Of a stretch of DNA of 64,000 nucleotides, positions 19,071 through 27,323 are shown piece by piece. The stretch lies in contig JACKHH010000005.1 in the NCBI GenBank assembly GCA_020639095.1, positions 1 through 64,000 on the forward strand, written 5' to 3'. The stretch comes from Phycisphaerales bacterium (GTDB taxonomy: Bacteria > Planctomycetota > Phycisphaerae > UBA1845). The first letter of the stretch is position 1. Each line of letters starts with the position of its first letter. Position numbers and translations under genes: made by a program. The notes below the pieces were generated by a model that saw nothing but the letters and a program-made list of their open reading frames with translations, ran no database searches and was not told the DNA's origin.

Positions 19071-19556
19071 TCAAGGTTGTTCATACATCACGTACACGTG
19101 CACTGTGGGAGTCGCGACCTTCTGCTCGACCGCGATGTACCGGTCGGCACTATCGCCCGCGAGGGCGATTTGCACATCAGGTGTTGCCAGCATGGGGCTG
19201 GTTTGCGGTGTTGTGTTTTCCACTACGGCCACAGGCTGCCGGTCGCCGAACTGGCGCACGACCAGACCCGCCCCAAAGAGCAGAGCGATGGCGGCGGCGA
19301 TCCGCCCGGTGTGCCGCAACCAGGGTGGTACCGCGCTACGCGTAGACGATGTTGCCATTGTCGCCGACGGTCGGCCGATCGCCTCGGTTTCAATCCGCAA
19401 ATCCCGAAGCGAACCGCAAAGGACCTCCATGTCGCGAACATACGCAGCACAGGCTGGGCAACTCTGACAATGCAGCGTCAGCGAAGCGCGATCCGCCGGC
19501 GACAGTTCGCCGTCGATGGCAGCGTGGCAAGCGGTCTTGGCAGCGTCGCAGTTCAT
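19071..19556 (-). CDS. Anti-sigma factor with zf-HC2 domain and one membrane helix
   Basis: A 161-residue membrane protein. The N-terminal zinc-binding anti-sigma domain has the H-x3-C-x2-C motif (LHCQSCPACAAYV) with a further cysteine near the start (MNCDAAKTACH). A single membrane segment (IAAAIALLFGAGLVV) lies near residue 95, and the remainder is periplasmic. It sits directly downstream of the ECF sigma gene and most likely holds that sigma factor inactive at the inner membrane. Next comes the secretin-like gene, 59 bp on. No periplasmic sensor fold was recognised. Confidence 0.85.
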   Translation of the reverse strand: MNCDAAKTACHAAIDGELSPADRASLTLHCQSCPACAAYVRDMEVLCGSLRDLRIETEAIGRPSATMATSSTRSAVPPWLRHTGRIAAAIALLFGAGLVVRQFGDRQPVAVVENTTPQTSPMLATPDVQIALAGDSADRYIAVEQKVATPTVHVYVMYEQP

Positions 19557-19653
19557 GACATTGCGGATCGAAGATCGAAGATCAAAAATCGAAGATCAAA
19601 GACTTCTTTTGTCAAAGGTCCCAAGTCGAAGGTCGAAAGCCGTTTTCCTAGAA

Positions 19654-19714
19654 GCCTCAAGCCTCAAGCCTCAAGCCTCAAGCCTCAAGCCTCAAGCCTC
19701 AAGCCTCAAGCCTC
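19654..19714. repeat. GCCTCAA heptamer microsatellite, eight full units
   Basis: Eight perfect GCCTCAA units run from 19654 to 19709, followed by a partial unit. On the coding (minus) strand they read TTGAGGC and begin at the sigma factor stop codon, filling most of the gap to the anti-sigma gene. Just beyond, 19563-19612 is a looser purine-rich repeat (GATCGAAGATCAAA variants). Confidence 0.95.
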
Positions 19715-20302
19715 CTTCAGCATCCGGCAAAGACTCTCCCGCGCGTTACGTACTTGCACGCGAACGGTTGACTCACTCATCCCCAACAACTCGGCGATCT
19801 CCGGATAGCTGAGTTCTTCAAGGTGTCGCAGCACGAGCACCGACTGTTGCCGTTCGGGCAACGCGGCGATGGCTGCACGCACCCGGTCATTGAGTTCCGC
19901 ACCAGCCACCAATTCATGGGCTTGCGGTGGGGCGGAGTCATCGCGTTTGCGCTCCTCGATGGCCGCCATCGCCCGAGTGCCGCGTTGCGTGCGTCGCCGC
20001 AGATCGTGACACTGCCGAACGACAATCGCCCGCACCCACGACCAGGCGCGCGACGTGTCCGCAAGCTGCTCACGTCTCTCAGCCGCTCGCACGAGCGCGT
20101 CTTGCACGGCGTCTTCCGCATCATCCAGGTTCCATACCAGCCGGTACGCCAAACGCACCAACGCGCCACGCTGGGCGTGTACCTTCGCCAGCGCGTTATC
20201 CGTCACGCCGACGTCGGGTCGAGCACCATCGAGCGGCTCGCCGGCAGTCGATTCTGTTGGCGTCGTGCGCGAGTCGTTCACCGGTCGGTTCCGCTCAGTC
20301 AC
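19706..20302 (-). CDS. ECF-family RNA polymerase sigma factor
   Basis: A 198-residue extracytoplasmic-function sigma factor. Region 2 is visible at about residues 50-110 (LVRLAYRLVWNLDDAEDAVQDALVRA, then TSRAWSWVRAIVVRQCHDLRRR). Region 4 is at about 140-190 (ALPERQQSVLVLRHLEELSY, then EIAELLGMSESTVRVQVRNA, a standard helix-turn-helix). The N-terminal 35 residues are low complexity. It heads an operon with a zf-HC2 anti-sigma factor and a secretin-N-domain protein. The stop codon is formed by the first bases of a TTGAGGC heptamer array, so changes in repeat number would alter the sigma/anti-sigma spacing but not either protein. Confidence 0.93.
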   Translation of the reverse strand: MTERNRPVNDSRTTPTESTAGEPLDGARPDVGVTDNALAKVHAQRGALVRLAYRLVWNLDDAEDAVQDALVRAAERREQLADTSRAWSWVRAIVVRQCHDLRRRTQRGTRAMAAIEERKRDDSAPPQAHELVAGAELNDRVRAAIAALPERQQSVLVLRHLEELSYPEIAELLGMSESTVRVQVRNARESLCRMLKEA

Positions 20303-20460
20303 CCATACAGACGCCCGAAGCCGGGGCGGTGTTTAGGCGGGGAGGTCACAATATCGCAGGGGCTCAGATTGTACCCGTATCGCAGGCAACCAGTGGCGAC
20401 GCCCAAGCGAGGCGACTGCCTGGAGAGGTAATCAAGTGAATGCACAGTGGATTCAGCGGA

Positions 20461-20690
20461 AAGCCATCGCCCTGAATAGGGCGAGAGAATCTAGCCAGGG
20501 GTGAAACCCGTGGAATGAGGGGAAGCAAAACTGCCGAGCCCTGACAAGGGCAACACATGTGGAGGCGGTTGCGGTACGGCCTGTGTCGCCCTTGTCAGGG
20601 CTCTTTTCTGAGGCACACCGAATGACTAGGGGTTGCACCCCTGGCGTAGCTCTGCGGCCCCTGTCAGGGCCGAATCCCGCGCCGCATCTC
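20461..20690. repeat. Cluster of short intergenic palindromes
   Basis: The 560-bp gap 20303-20862 has no convincing gene but holds a run of hairpins: GCCCTGAATAGGGC (20469-20482), AGCCAGGGGTGAAACCCGTGG-like, AGCCCTGACAAGGGC (20538-20552) mirrored by GCCCTTGTCAGGGCT (20588-20602, then CTTTTCT), AGGGGTTGCACCCCTGG (20629-20645) and GGCCCCTGTCAGGGCC (20663-20678). Palindrome clusters of this kind look like decayed REP arrays. Confidence 0.6.
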
Positions 20691-20759
20691 CTTGATTCCC
20701 GCTCGGTTTTGTGCGACGCGACGGCTGCGACGTGGTGCTGTTTGCGATGACGGAATTCC

Positions 20760-20809
20760 CAAAAAAAGGGCGGGTTTCCTGCCCGGATTGCATCGGACAG
20801 GAAACCCGC
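20760..20809 (-). terminator. Rho-independent terminator of the following minus-strand secreted-protein gene
   Basis: A perfect 12-bp stem (GCGGGTTTCCTG at 20770-20781 with CAGGAAACCCGC at 20798-20809) is followed, on the minus strand, by CC and then a run of T residues (complement of the A-run at 20760-20767). It ends 53 bases beyond the gene's stop. Confidence 0.88.
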
Positions 20810-20862
20810 AAATGCGTCATATCGGAGTTTGGCGCTCCTTGTGACGCTTTTCCAAGGGAAAT

Positions 20863-21948
20863 CTATCGATGGCGGCACCAACCACGACCCGAGCGTGACT
20901 TGCCGCTCCAGTGGCTGTTGTGGTGACGCGTACGCTTGCACCCGTGCTTGTGGTTCGGCTTCGAGTCGCCGGCGTCCGGAACCGCAAGGGCTGCGGTCAC
21001 CCAAACGACCGACGCGCCCAGCGGGTTCGTGCTGTTCGTCGAGACGATCTCAACCGTCACGCTCGTGGCACCGGCGGGAATGTCGACCGGAATGGTCGGC
21101 GCATCCCACGACGGGCCAGCCGAGTCGCCAAGCATGTCGATGATCTCAGTCGTTTCGCCGTCAACCGTGATCAGAATCTGGTTGGGACGCTCAGCCTCCA
21201 CGCTTCCGGTGAAGATCGCCAGGTCGGCGACGCGGTCTTCGCTCGCGGCATCAAAGGTGAACACCTGCGGAACGGTCGACTTGCGCGGCTCCGGGAACTG
21301 GAAGAACGCAATATCGGCGCCGTCGAACACTTCGATCGACGCGCAGGCATCTTCATCGCTGCTGCTGGTGCTGCGGTGATTGCGGTGCGACTTCTTGCAA
21401 TAGCGATTGCAGCGCTTCGTGTTCCAGCCATGACGCGAGCAGTAGTTGTCGCTCTGATCTTCCTCACCGCAGTCGCCGAAGATCACCAGCACGCCCGCGC
21501 CGGCATTGTCGCCGTCGTAGCTCATGTCCGTGATCTCGAGTGAATTGGAACCGTCCGTCACCAGACCCAGATCGGTGATGTCCGCGCGGTACGCAGTAAC
21601 GTTGACGTTGCCCTGGTAGCTGTAGAAGAACGTCGGCCCGCCGATCAGCGTGCCAGTAACCTCGACCCCGTTCACCGTGATCGTGTCGTCATCGGTATCG
21701 CGATACTCGCCGGACCAATAGAGCAATACCTGGTTGACGCTTTCACCGGATGGCACATCGAATTCGATCAGCCCCGGCTGGTCTACCGTGCCGGTACCGG
21801 CTGCGACAAAACCCGCACCCGCGGCGATGTCGACGGACGGCACTCCGAGCGTTTCGGTACCGTCAGCCCGAGCCGCGAGCGGCGAGAATACAGCACAGAC
21901 AGCCAAGGCGCTCGTCATCGCACCCACCCACTTCATGCACTTCTTCAT
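20863..21948 (-). CDS. Secreted protein, possibly DUF3344-like, with His/Arg/Cys-rich insert and basic tail
   Basis: A 361-residue exported protein. I choose the ATG at 21948 because it opens a standard signal peptide (MKKCMKWVGAMTSALAVCAV, cleavage after ARA) with GAAAGAG upstream. An ATG eight codons earlier is possible. The body is beta-rich (VNQVLLYWSGEYRDTDDDTI, TAYRADITDLGLV, GAGVLVIFGD) and resembles the DUF3344 type of surface protein, although I name that family with limited confidence. It is interrupted near residue 170 by a hydrophilic, cysteine- and histidine-rich insert (CSRHGWNTKRCNRYCKKSH). The C-terminus is a strongly basic tail (HKHGCKRTRHHNSHWSGKS) that could bind metal or polyanions. 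A strong terminator follows. Function unknown. Confidence 0.8.
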   Translation of the reverse strand: MKKCMKWVGAMTSALAVCAVFSPLAARADGTETLGVPSVDIAAGAGFVAAGTGTVDQPGLIEFDVPSGESVNQVLLYWSGEYRDTDDDTITVNGVEVTGTLIGGPTFFYSYQGNVNVTAYRADITDLGLVTDGSNSLEITDMSYDGDNAGAGVLVIFGDCGEEDQSDNYCSRHGWNTKRCNRYCKKSHRNHRSTSSSDEDACASIEVFDGADIAFFQFPEPRKSTVPQVFTFDAASEDRVADLAIFTGSVEAERPNQILITVDGETTEIIDMLGDSAGPSWDAPTIPVDIPAGATSVTVEIVSTNSTNPLGASVVWVTAALAVPDAGDSKPNHKHGCKRTRHHNSHWSGKSRSGRGWCRHR

Positions 21949-22257
21949 GGACTCTTTCCCCCAAAAATCCACCCCGAACCGGAGGCGCTAAACATACTGC
22001 TCCCGCACGAGAGCCCCTCCCCCCGTCGTTACGAAACATTAGGCAGCGAAGATTAGAGAATCCAATGTGAAACGGAGTTGCTACAGGTTGCCAAAGTACG
22101 TCCGAGAAGTGCTGTACCGCGCGTTATTGTATGGGGTGATAACCGAATTCCCGGCTGGTATCGGGATGCTCGTCGCTGCCCGTATCATGCAGGAACGCTG
22201 ATCAGTCGTTGGTGATTCGCCAAGTGGTTAAGAACGGCAATCGGCGTGAATTGCAGG
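21949..22257. other. Intergenic gap with nothing recognised
   Basis: These 309 bases separate two minus-strand envelope genes. I see no gene, RNA or repeat. Composition is lower in GC around 22100-22150 (GCGCGTTATTGTATGGGGTG), which may mark a promoter, but no convincing box pair is present. Confidence 0.35.
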
Positions 22258-24537
22258 TTATCCACCGGCACCGAAGGCACGAACACCCACCTTGGGTTTT
22301 TCGATCGTGCCCTTCACCGTGTATTGGACCATGCTGTCCGTGATGGTATTCAGCAGTTCGCCGACGCGGCCCAGTTCGTCCTGGATACGCCCGAGCACAC
22401 CGGCATTGACCAGCAGATCAAGCGATTGGTCATAACCAATCATCCCCTCGCCGCGAATCAACGCGATCCACGAAATGATCTTCGCCTTGACGATGCGGAC
22501 GCCCTCACCGGTCAATTCGAAATCGATGTCCGCTTGGTCCTTCGGTTCAGCCGAGCGCACGATCGGTGCTTTGGAAAGCAACGCCAGGATATCACCAATG
22601 ATCGGAAGGTTCACAAGCCGGCCGTCGCGAATGGTCAGCGAGCCATTGCCGCTGAGGGACGCGGGCAATGCAACCAGTTCGCCGCGGGTTTGACCGGTCG
22701 AACCCACCGTGCCCGCGAACTTCTGCGGTTGTGCGCCTGGTTTCTTGTCGAGCGTTTGCAGCGTCTCTTCGATCTTGATGCCGGTGATGGTCCAGTCCAA
22801 ATCGAACGCACGCGGCTGGGCCAACGCCACGGTTCCTTCGCCGTGTACATCGCCCGAAAGCAGGCGGCCATCGAACCCGACATCAGCGGAACCAGCCGCA
22901 AGTATCGCCTGCGCGTTGAACGCGTCGATTGGCCAAACGGTGTCCCCGGTACGCAGGGTCGCGTGCTGTACCGCGAGCGTGCCCTCGCCCGACGCGTCGA
23001 GCGGCGCGCTCAGCGGGACGCGGCCTGTGAAGTCAACAGTCAACGCGCCGGTCACGCCATATTGCTGCAAACGATTATTGAGGCTGGTTGGCAGCTGCGC
23101 AAGCGTTTCTTTGTTCAGCGTCACCGCCAGGTGAAAACCTTGCACGTCGATAACGTTGTCGGTCGTGAGCAGCGTGCCGGCAAAGGTTGTATCGAGCAGC
23201 GGCGGTCTGCTCAGTTTTCCGCTTAGCTCCAGACGGCCATCTTCGGCTGCCCGTTTTGCCGAAAACGTCATGCCGATCCCGTCGAGTTCAACCGCCTGCT
23301 CGTCGGGCGATGGTTGTGCGGTCACGCTACCGTCGGTAATGGTGGCAGACTTCAGCACGACATCGGGCGCGTCCAGCCCATCACTTGTCACGTCCTGCGG
23401 GTCCGGCTGGTTCTGCGCGATCGTGCTTTCGCTTTTTGGATCGCCATTGGAATTCTCCAAGATCGACACCTGCGGCTCATCAATTTGCAGATTGGAAACG
23501 ACGAGGTCTTCGCCGTCCGTGGGCAAGCCCTCGGTGGTCGCGGAAACTCGGCTGACGGCGAGGACTGGCTCGCCACCCATCCGCAGCGCGACGTCGACGA
23601 GTTCAATGTTGAGTTCGCCATCGGGTAGCGTGCCGTCGAGGGTGGCTTTGCCGACGGGGATTGTCGCGCCCGCGAATGCGACGTGCGCATCGGTCAACTC
23701 GACGTGAACATTCGCGGTCGCCTCGTCCAACGCATTCAACGGCAACTCGCCGGAAACCTTCGCGGTGAGCGTACCTTTGGCCTGATGTTGCTGAAGAAAG
23801 CGCTGCAACGGTGGTGGTAAGGCGTCGCGACCCTCGTCGTTCAGCGCGACGCTCGCATCTAGTGCGTTGATCGTGAGCGTCGAGGTGTCGAGGTTCACCG
23901 CCGCATCGAGCGACACGTCGAGCACGTGCGGGCGTTTGAGCGTTCCTTGCAAAGCGTAGGCACCGGGCTGGTCTGCGATCGGCGGCGTATCGAGCGCGAA
24001 GTTAAGTCCGGGCAGCGTCATGCGTTTGCCCGCGTCACCGGATTCGATGTAGACCAGTTCGCCGTCGTTGATTTCCACGTGTCGCAGTTCGAGGATGTCG
24101 CTGAAGCGCTGGCCCTCGGCAGCCGTCGGTTGTGAATCCGCCCGATGCTTCACGAAATCGCTCCAGCCAATGAACCCACCTTCCGTCTGTTGGAAAATGA
24201 GCTGGGGCCGCGTGACTTTGATCTGCTGGATCTTGATCGGCTGACCTTGCCTGGGAATCTCCGCGAGTTCCAGCGTGAGTTCGTCGAGTTCGACGATGGT
24301 GACGCCGTCGTGTTCCAGCGTGAGCTGGCTGAATACAACCGTCTTGGGCGCTTGGTAATCCAGTTCAGCGAACTTCACGGTCGGTGTGATGTAGTTTTCG
24401 AGCACGCGAACGACCTGCGTGCCGATCCACGCTTCGACTGACGACGTGCCGACTTGACCGGTCTGCCGGTAAACAACCACCAGCGCGCCGGCAGCCAGTA
24501 CGACGACACCCAACACGATTTGCAATGCACGTTTCAA
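22258..24537 (-). CDS. AsmA-like inner-membrane-anchored protein
   Basis: A protein of about 759 residues with one N-terminal membrane anchor (LQIVLGVVVLAAGALVVVYR) and a long periplasmic beta-rich body. The repetitive pattern of short amphipathic strands (PGLNFALDTPPIADQPGAYALQGTLKRP-type units, 'L.G.L..P.V..' repeats) and the C-terminal DLLVNAGVLGRIQDELGRVG and IKGTIEKPKVG-like ending fit the AsmA/YhdP/TamB group. Those proteins are thought to bridge the envelope and help move lipids or assemble outer membrane proteins. The start is uncertain: TTG at 24537 gives MKRALQIVLG, typical of the family, while an ATG at 24582 would add 15 residues. It stands alone in the minus strand. Confidence 0.75.
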   Translation of the reverse strand: MKRALQIVLGVVVLAAGALVVVYRQTGQVGTSSVEAWIGTQVVRVLENYITPTVKFAELDYQAPKTVVFSQLTLEHDGVTIVELDELTLELAEIPRQGQPIKIQQIKVTRPQLIFQQTEGGFIGWSDFVKHRADSQPTAAEGQRFSDILELRHVEINDGELVYIESGDAGKRMTLPGLNFALDTPPIADQPGAYALQGTLKRPHVLDVSLDAAVNLDTSTLTINALDASVALNDEGRDALPPPLQRFLQQHQAKGTLTAKVSGELPLNALDEATANVHVELTDAHVAFAGATIPVGKATLDGTLPDGELNIELVDVALRMGGEPVLAVSRVSATTEGLPTDGEDLVVSNLQIDEPQVSILENSNGDPKSESTIAQNQPDPQDVTSDGLDAPDVVLKSATITDGSVTAQPSPDEQAVELDGIGMTFSAKRAAEDGRLELSGKLSRPPLLDTTFAGTLLTTDNVIDVQGFHLAVTLNKETLAQLPTSLNNRLQQYGVTGALTVDFTGRVPLSAPLDASGEGTLAVQHATLRTGDTVWPIDAFNAQAILAAGSADVGFDGRLLSGDVHGEGTVALAQPRAFDLDWTITGIKIEETLQTLDKKPGAQPQKFAGTVGSTGQTRGELVALPASLSGNGSLTIRDGRLVNLPIIGDILALLSKAPIVRSAEPKDQADIDFELTGEGVRIVKAKIISWIALIRGEGMIGYDQSLDLLVNAGVLGRIQDELGRVGELLNTITDSMVQYTVKGTIEKPKVGVRAFGAGG

Positions 24538-24694
24538 AACAGGCTCTCTGCATCCAGGAATACAACGGGCCGCACATCCCATGCGGGACGGAGTACGGAG
24601 GGTACCCAGACGACGCTAGCACACAACCGCCCGCAAGGCCCGAAATCGGCATTAAGGAGAGATTAATCGACGAAACGCGCGCGATTTTCGTACG

Positions 24695-24751
24695 ATGGAC
24701 TCATGTACATCAGCCGTTTCGATTGCAGTAGGACGCGATGACGTCCGTGTA
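24695..24751 (-). pseudogene. Remnant matching the 3' end of the pseudopilin gene
   Basis: This 57-bp stretch matches 25297-25353, the 3' end of the pseudopilin gene, at about 43 of 56 aligned positions by hand, with one single-base deletion. Both copies encode a version of ...IITHYRDQRGLMYMSP, but here the deletion breaks the frame. It looks like the tail of a decayed second pseudopilin copy. Confidence 0.45.
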
Positions 24752-24790
24752 ACGTCGCCCTATTTGCTCTCGGGCGTGCAAACGCATACT

Positions 24791-25234
24791 TCACTTCATC
24801 GATGGCTCGTTACTGGAGACCGAGGGGGGTATCGGGGTGCCGCACTCAGGACATCGCTCTGACGGGCATCCCTGCAAGTTGTAGCCGCAGTTCAGGCAGG
24901 TGTCTCCTGCATCAATGAGTCGCGAATATCTGCGTACACCGCGTCGGTGAAGCAGCAGCACCGCAACTGCGATGAGTGGCCCGATCAACGTCAAACAACA
25001 GCCCACATTTTGTCGCCCAGCCATTCGTGGATCAGCCTCTGGTACGCCGTTGTACCCGAGCCAGAAAACTGATGCCCAGTCGGCGACGGCAACCACCGTA
25101 AAAACTAACGTGATGATTGCGGCCGCGCGCGACCGAACCGCCCGCTCATACATCGAGCAGAGCACGAAGACGATCATTGGCGAAAACACAAACGCGCCGA
25201 GAGATAAGAATGCGGCTACGGGATCGATATCCAT
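24791..25234 (-). CDS. Membrane protein with C-terminal zinc ribbon
   Basis: A 147-residue protein of unknown function. It has about three hydrophobic segments (LSLGAFVFSPMIVFVLCSMY, IITLVFTVVAVADWASVFWL, CCLTLIGPLIAVAVLLL). A cytoplasmic zinc ribbon follows: CLNCGYNLQGCPSERCPECG, two CxxC pairs of the compact form common in planctomycete membrane proteins. The ribbon cysteines are all present. It lies 57 bp downstream of the pseudopilin gene on the same strand and may share its transcript. Confidence 0.75.
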   Translation of the reverse strand: MDIDPVAAFLSLGAFVFSPMIVFVLCSMYERAVRSRAAAIITLVFTVVAVADWASVFWLGYNGVPEADPRMAGRQNVGCCLTLIGPLIAVAVLLLHRRGVRRYSRLIDAGDTCLNCGYNLQGCPSERCPECGTPIPPSVSSNEPSMK

Positions 25235-25291
25235 TCGTCACCGGCTCTGGCTGCCGAACGCATCGGAATTTGACGTTGCACAAGGGCGTGC

Positions 25292-26014
25292 CTACGGGCT
25301 CATGTACATCAGCCCGCGTTGATCGCGGTAGTGCGTGATGATGCCGGTATCGTGGCTGTTCATCAACCAGTAGGTTTGCGGTAGGGGGAATTTCGTCTCA
25401 TCGACCACCTGCTGGCCCATGACGCGGGGGAACTTGCGCGCGGTCGGGTCGGGTCCGATGCTCCAGACGGCGTAACTCACCTGGCTCGGCGGGTCATCCT
25501 CACGGGCGTAGTCGTATGCCCCGACGTCGCTCTTGCAATAGGGAAAATCATCAGGCACCCAGATGAACGCACGCGGGTTTTTTTTGTCAAAGAAGGTGCC
25601 ATTGAGCCAGATCGGCCCGGGCGCGCGATAGCGATAGGTGCGCGTCGGTTGAAACAGGTCGGGAAAATCGGATTGCGGTACGTTGTCCGGACTACGCGGC
25701 AGGAACCTGCTCTCCGCGAGTTCGACCGGAAGCTGGAAGAAATCATCGGTGCCGCAGGCTGACCGCGTGGGCGGCGGCTTGTCGCGCTGATCGTACATGT
25801 ACGCGTCAATCGCTACGGTCACCTGTCGCAATTCCGCATGCACGCGCACCACCTTCGCCTGCCGCCGCGCGCTCCGCAATCCGGGAACGAGCATCGCCAT
25901 CAGCAGGGCGATCAGCGCAACCACCACCAGCAATTCGACCAGGGTAAAACCAACCCGTCGATGCGATGGTGGCTGCGCTGCGATCCGCCGTTTCGGGAAT
26001 GCGTCTCCTGCCAT
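25292..26014 (-). CDS. Type II secretion-type pseudopilin (prepilin N-terminal methylation domain)
   Basis: A protein of about 240 residues with a textbook type IV prepilin N-terminus. A basic leader ends in a prepilin peptidase site (RRVG then FTLVELLVVVALIALLMAML), followed by the long hydrophobic helix, a helical linker (AKVVRVHAELRQVTVAIDAY) and a globular C-terminal domain rich in aromatic residues and proline. It should be processed by a prepilin peptidase and built into a pseudopilus or pilus-like fibre. The ATG at 26014 has no good ribosome binding site. It is preceded by a palindromic repeat that overlaps the start region. The C-terminus ends GLMYMSP, a tail duplicated as a remnant at 24695-24751. 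Confidence 0.87.
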   Translation of the reverse strand: MAGDAFPKRRIAAQPPSHRRVGFTLVELLVVVALIALLMAMLVPGLRSARRQAKVVRVHAELRQVTVAIDAYMYDQRDKPPPTRSACGTDDFFQLPVELAESRFLPRSPDNVPQSDFPDLFQPTRTYRYRAPGPIWLNGTFFDKKNPRAFIWVPDDFPYCKSDVGAYDYAREDDPPSQVSYAVWSIGPDPTARKFPRVMGQQVVDETKFPLPQTYWLMNSHDTGIITHYRDQRGLMYMSP

Positions 26015-26066
26015 GTGCGACCGGCTTTCAAGCCGGTCGAGACCGACTGGAAAATCGATCCCACAG
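26013..26066. repeat. ACCGGC palindrome pair, diverged copy
   Basis: GCGACCGGCTTTCAAGCCGG followed by TCGAGACCGACTGG and AAAATCGATCCCAC is a diverged version of the pair at 17155-17204. It fills the 67-bp gap between the dockerin-like gene stop and the pseudopilin start. Confidence 0.7.
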
Positions 26067-26081
26067 CAAGACAGCAGTCGC

Positions 26082-27191
26082 CTATTCGAAATGTTCTTGG
26101 AACGTCGCGAAATCATCCAGGTCGATGTCCCGATCCATGTCGAAATCGAACGCTTCGCGGCAAGCGCTGATGCTTGCGAACGCGGGTGCCGGTGCGACGC
26201 TCGGACCAGCCATGCAGTCGGCGAACATCGCATAGTCCGCGTCGGTGAGCGCGCCGTCGGCATCGAAGTCGCCGCTCGGCCCGCCGACAATCCAGCCGTT
26301 GTCGTCGTAATCCCGCGTCACCCAAAGGCGATAGCCCGCAATGCCGCCGCTCGTCCCGTCTTCCTGATCGAAGATCGCAACAATATCGATCGGGCCAACC
26401 GGCGGGGCGTACAAGTCGAAGCCCGCCCCCAGGCCGAGCTTCAGCGGGAACGTGTTCACGCCGTCGGTGATCGTGACGGTACCATCAGCCGACCACGTAC
26501 TCTCGACGATCTCCACGCCGTTGATGCGCACCAGCGATCCCTGGTACTGCTCACCGCCGCTCGCGCGGGTGGCGTCGAAGATGAAGTCGTCGCTTCCATC
26601 CTTCACGTCCGCGAGCGTGATCAGCGTCGGTGTTGGCAGGCCACGATCGGCTTCCAGCAGGACGATGTCGAAGTCGAACTCGGGATCTTTGAGGTGCTGC
26701 TCGTTGACGTTGGTCTTGCCGTTGAAGAAGAGGCCCGGTGCCCGCGCGCGAATCTCGACGACGTCGCCCGGCTGGAAGAGCCGGTCGCTGTCGGGATCGT
26801 GCGTGACACGATCCACCTCGTCGTTCCATTCCGCGTCGGAGTAGCTTTCCTCGGGCGGGTTGAACGGGAAGTTGCCATAATACTGCCCAAGGTAGCAAGC
26901 GGTGCCGCCGAAGTCGCTCGGCTGGTCCGCCTGCACGTAAACCTGCCACTGTGCCCCCAGGAAGCCCGGCGTACCGGCCGTCCCGTTCAGCATGGCGGCT
27001 GACCGGTTGAGCAGTACCCCGCGCAGCTTGACCGGCGCATCCAGGGGAAAGGTCCCCGTTCCCGAGCCATCCACGGCCTGATACGCCGAGTGGGCGGTGT
27101 AGGCCAGACTGCCCCAATCCGGTTCAACCGCAAACAAATGGCCAGCAGCCAAGCCAAGAACCGTAAACGCCGTCACAATGTTCCGCTTCAT
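26082..27191 (-). CDS. Secreted protein with C-terminal dockerin-like calcium repeats
   Basis: A 369-residue exported protein. The ATG at 27191 has GGAGG six bases upstream and a signal peptide (IVTAFTVLGLAAGHLFA). The body is beta-rich and unassigned, with an OB-like central part (KLRGVLLNRSAAMLNG, DVVEIRARAPGLFFNGKTN, LVRINGVEIVESTW). The C-terminus carries two EF-hand-like dockerin-type segments (GDFDADGALTDADYAMFADC and DFDMDRDIDLDDFATF), a common planctomycete ending thought to mediate protein-protein attachment in the presence of calcium. It is upstream of the pseudopilin gene on the same strand. Confidence 0.82.
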   Translation of the reverse strand: MKRNIVTAFTVLGLAAGHLFAVEPDWGSLAYTAHSAYQAVDGSGTGTFPLDAPVKLRGVLLNRSAAMLNGTAGTPGFLGAQWQVYVQADQPSDFGGTACYLGQYYGNFPFNPPEESYSDAEWNDEVDRVTHDPDSDRLFQPGDVVEIRARAPGLFFNGKTNVNEQHLKDPEFDFDIVLLEADRGLPTPTLITLADVKDGSDDFIFDATRASGGEQYQGSLVRINGVEIVESTWSADGTVTITDGVNTFPLKLGLGAGFDLYAPPVGPIDIVAIFDQEDGTSGGIAGYRLWVTRDYDDNGWIVGGPSGDFDADGALTDADYAMFADCMAGPSVAPAPAFASISACREAFDFDMDRDIDLDDFATFQEHFE

Positions 27192-27323
27192 TCCAAACCT
27201 CCATGAAAACCGCCGCGATACCAGGTAGCACGTTTTCTGGAATCGTAGCACGTTGGGGCTGATTGGCAAGTCAGCGCGGGCTGGAGGGCTGGATTCCTAG
27301 CGCGGGGGTGGAACGCGACGCGC

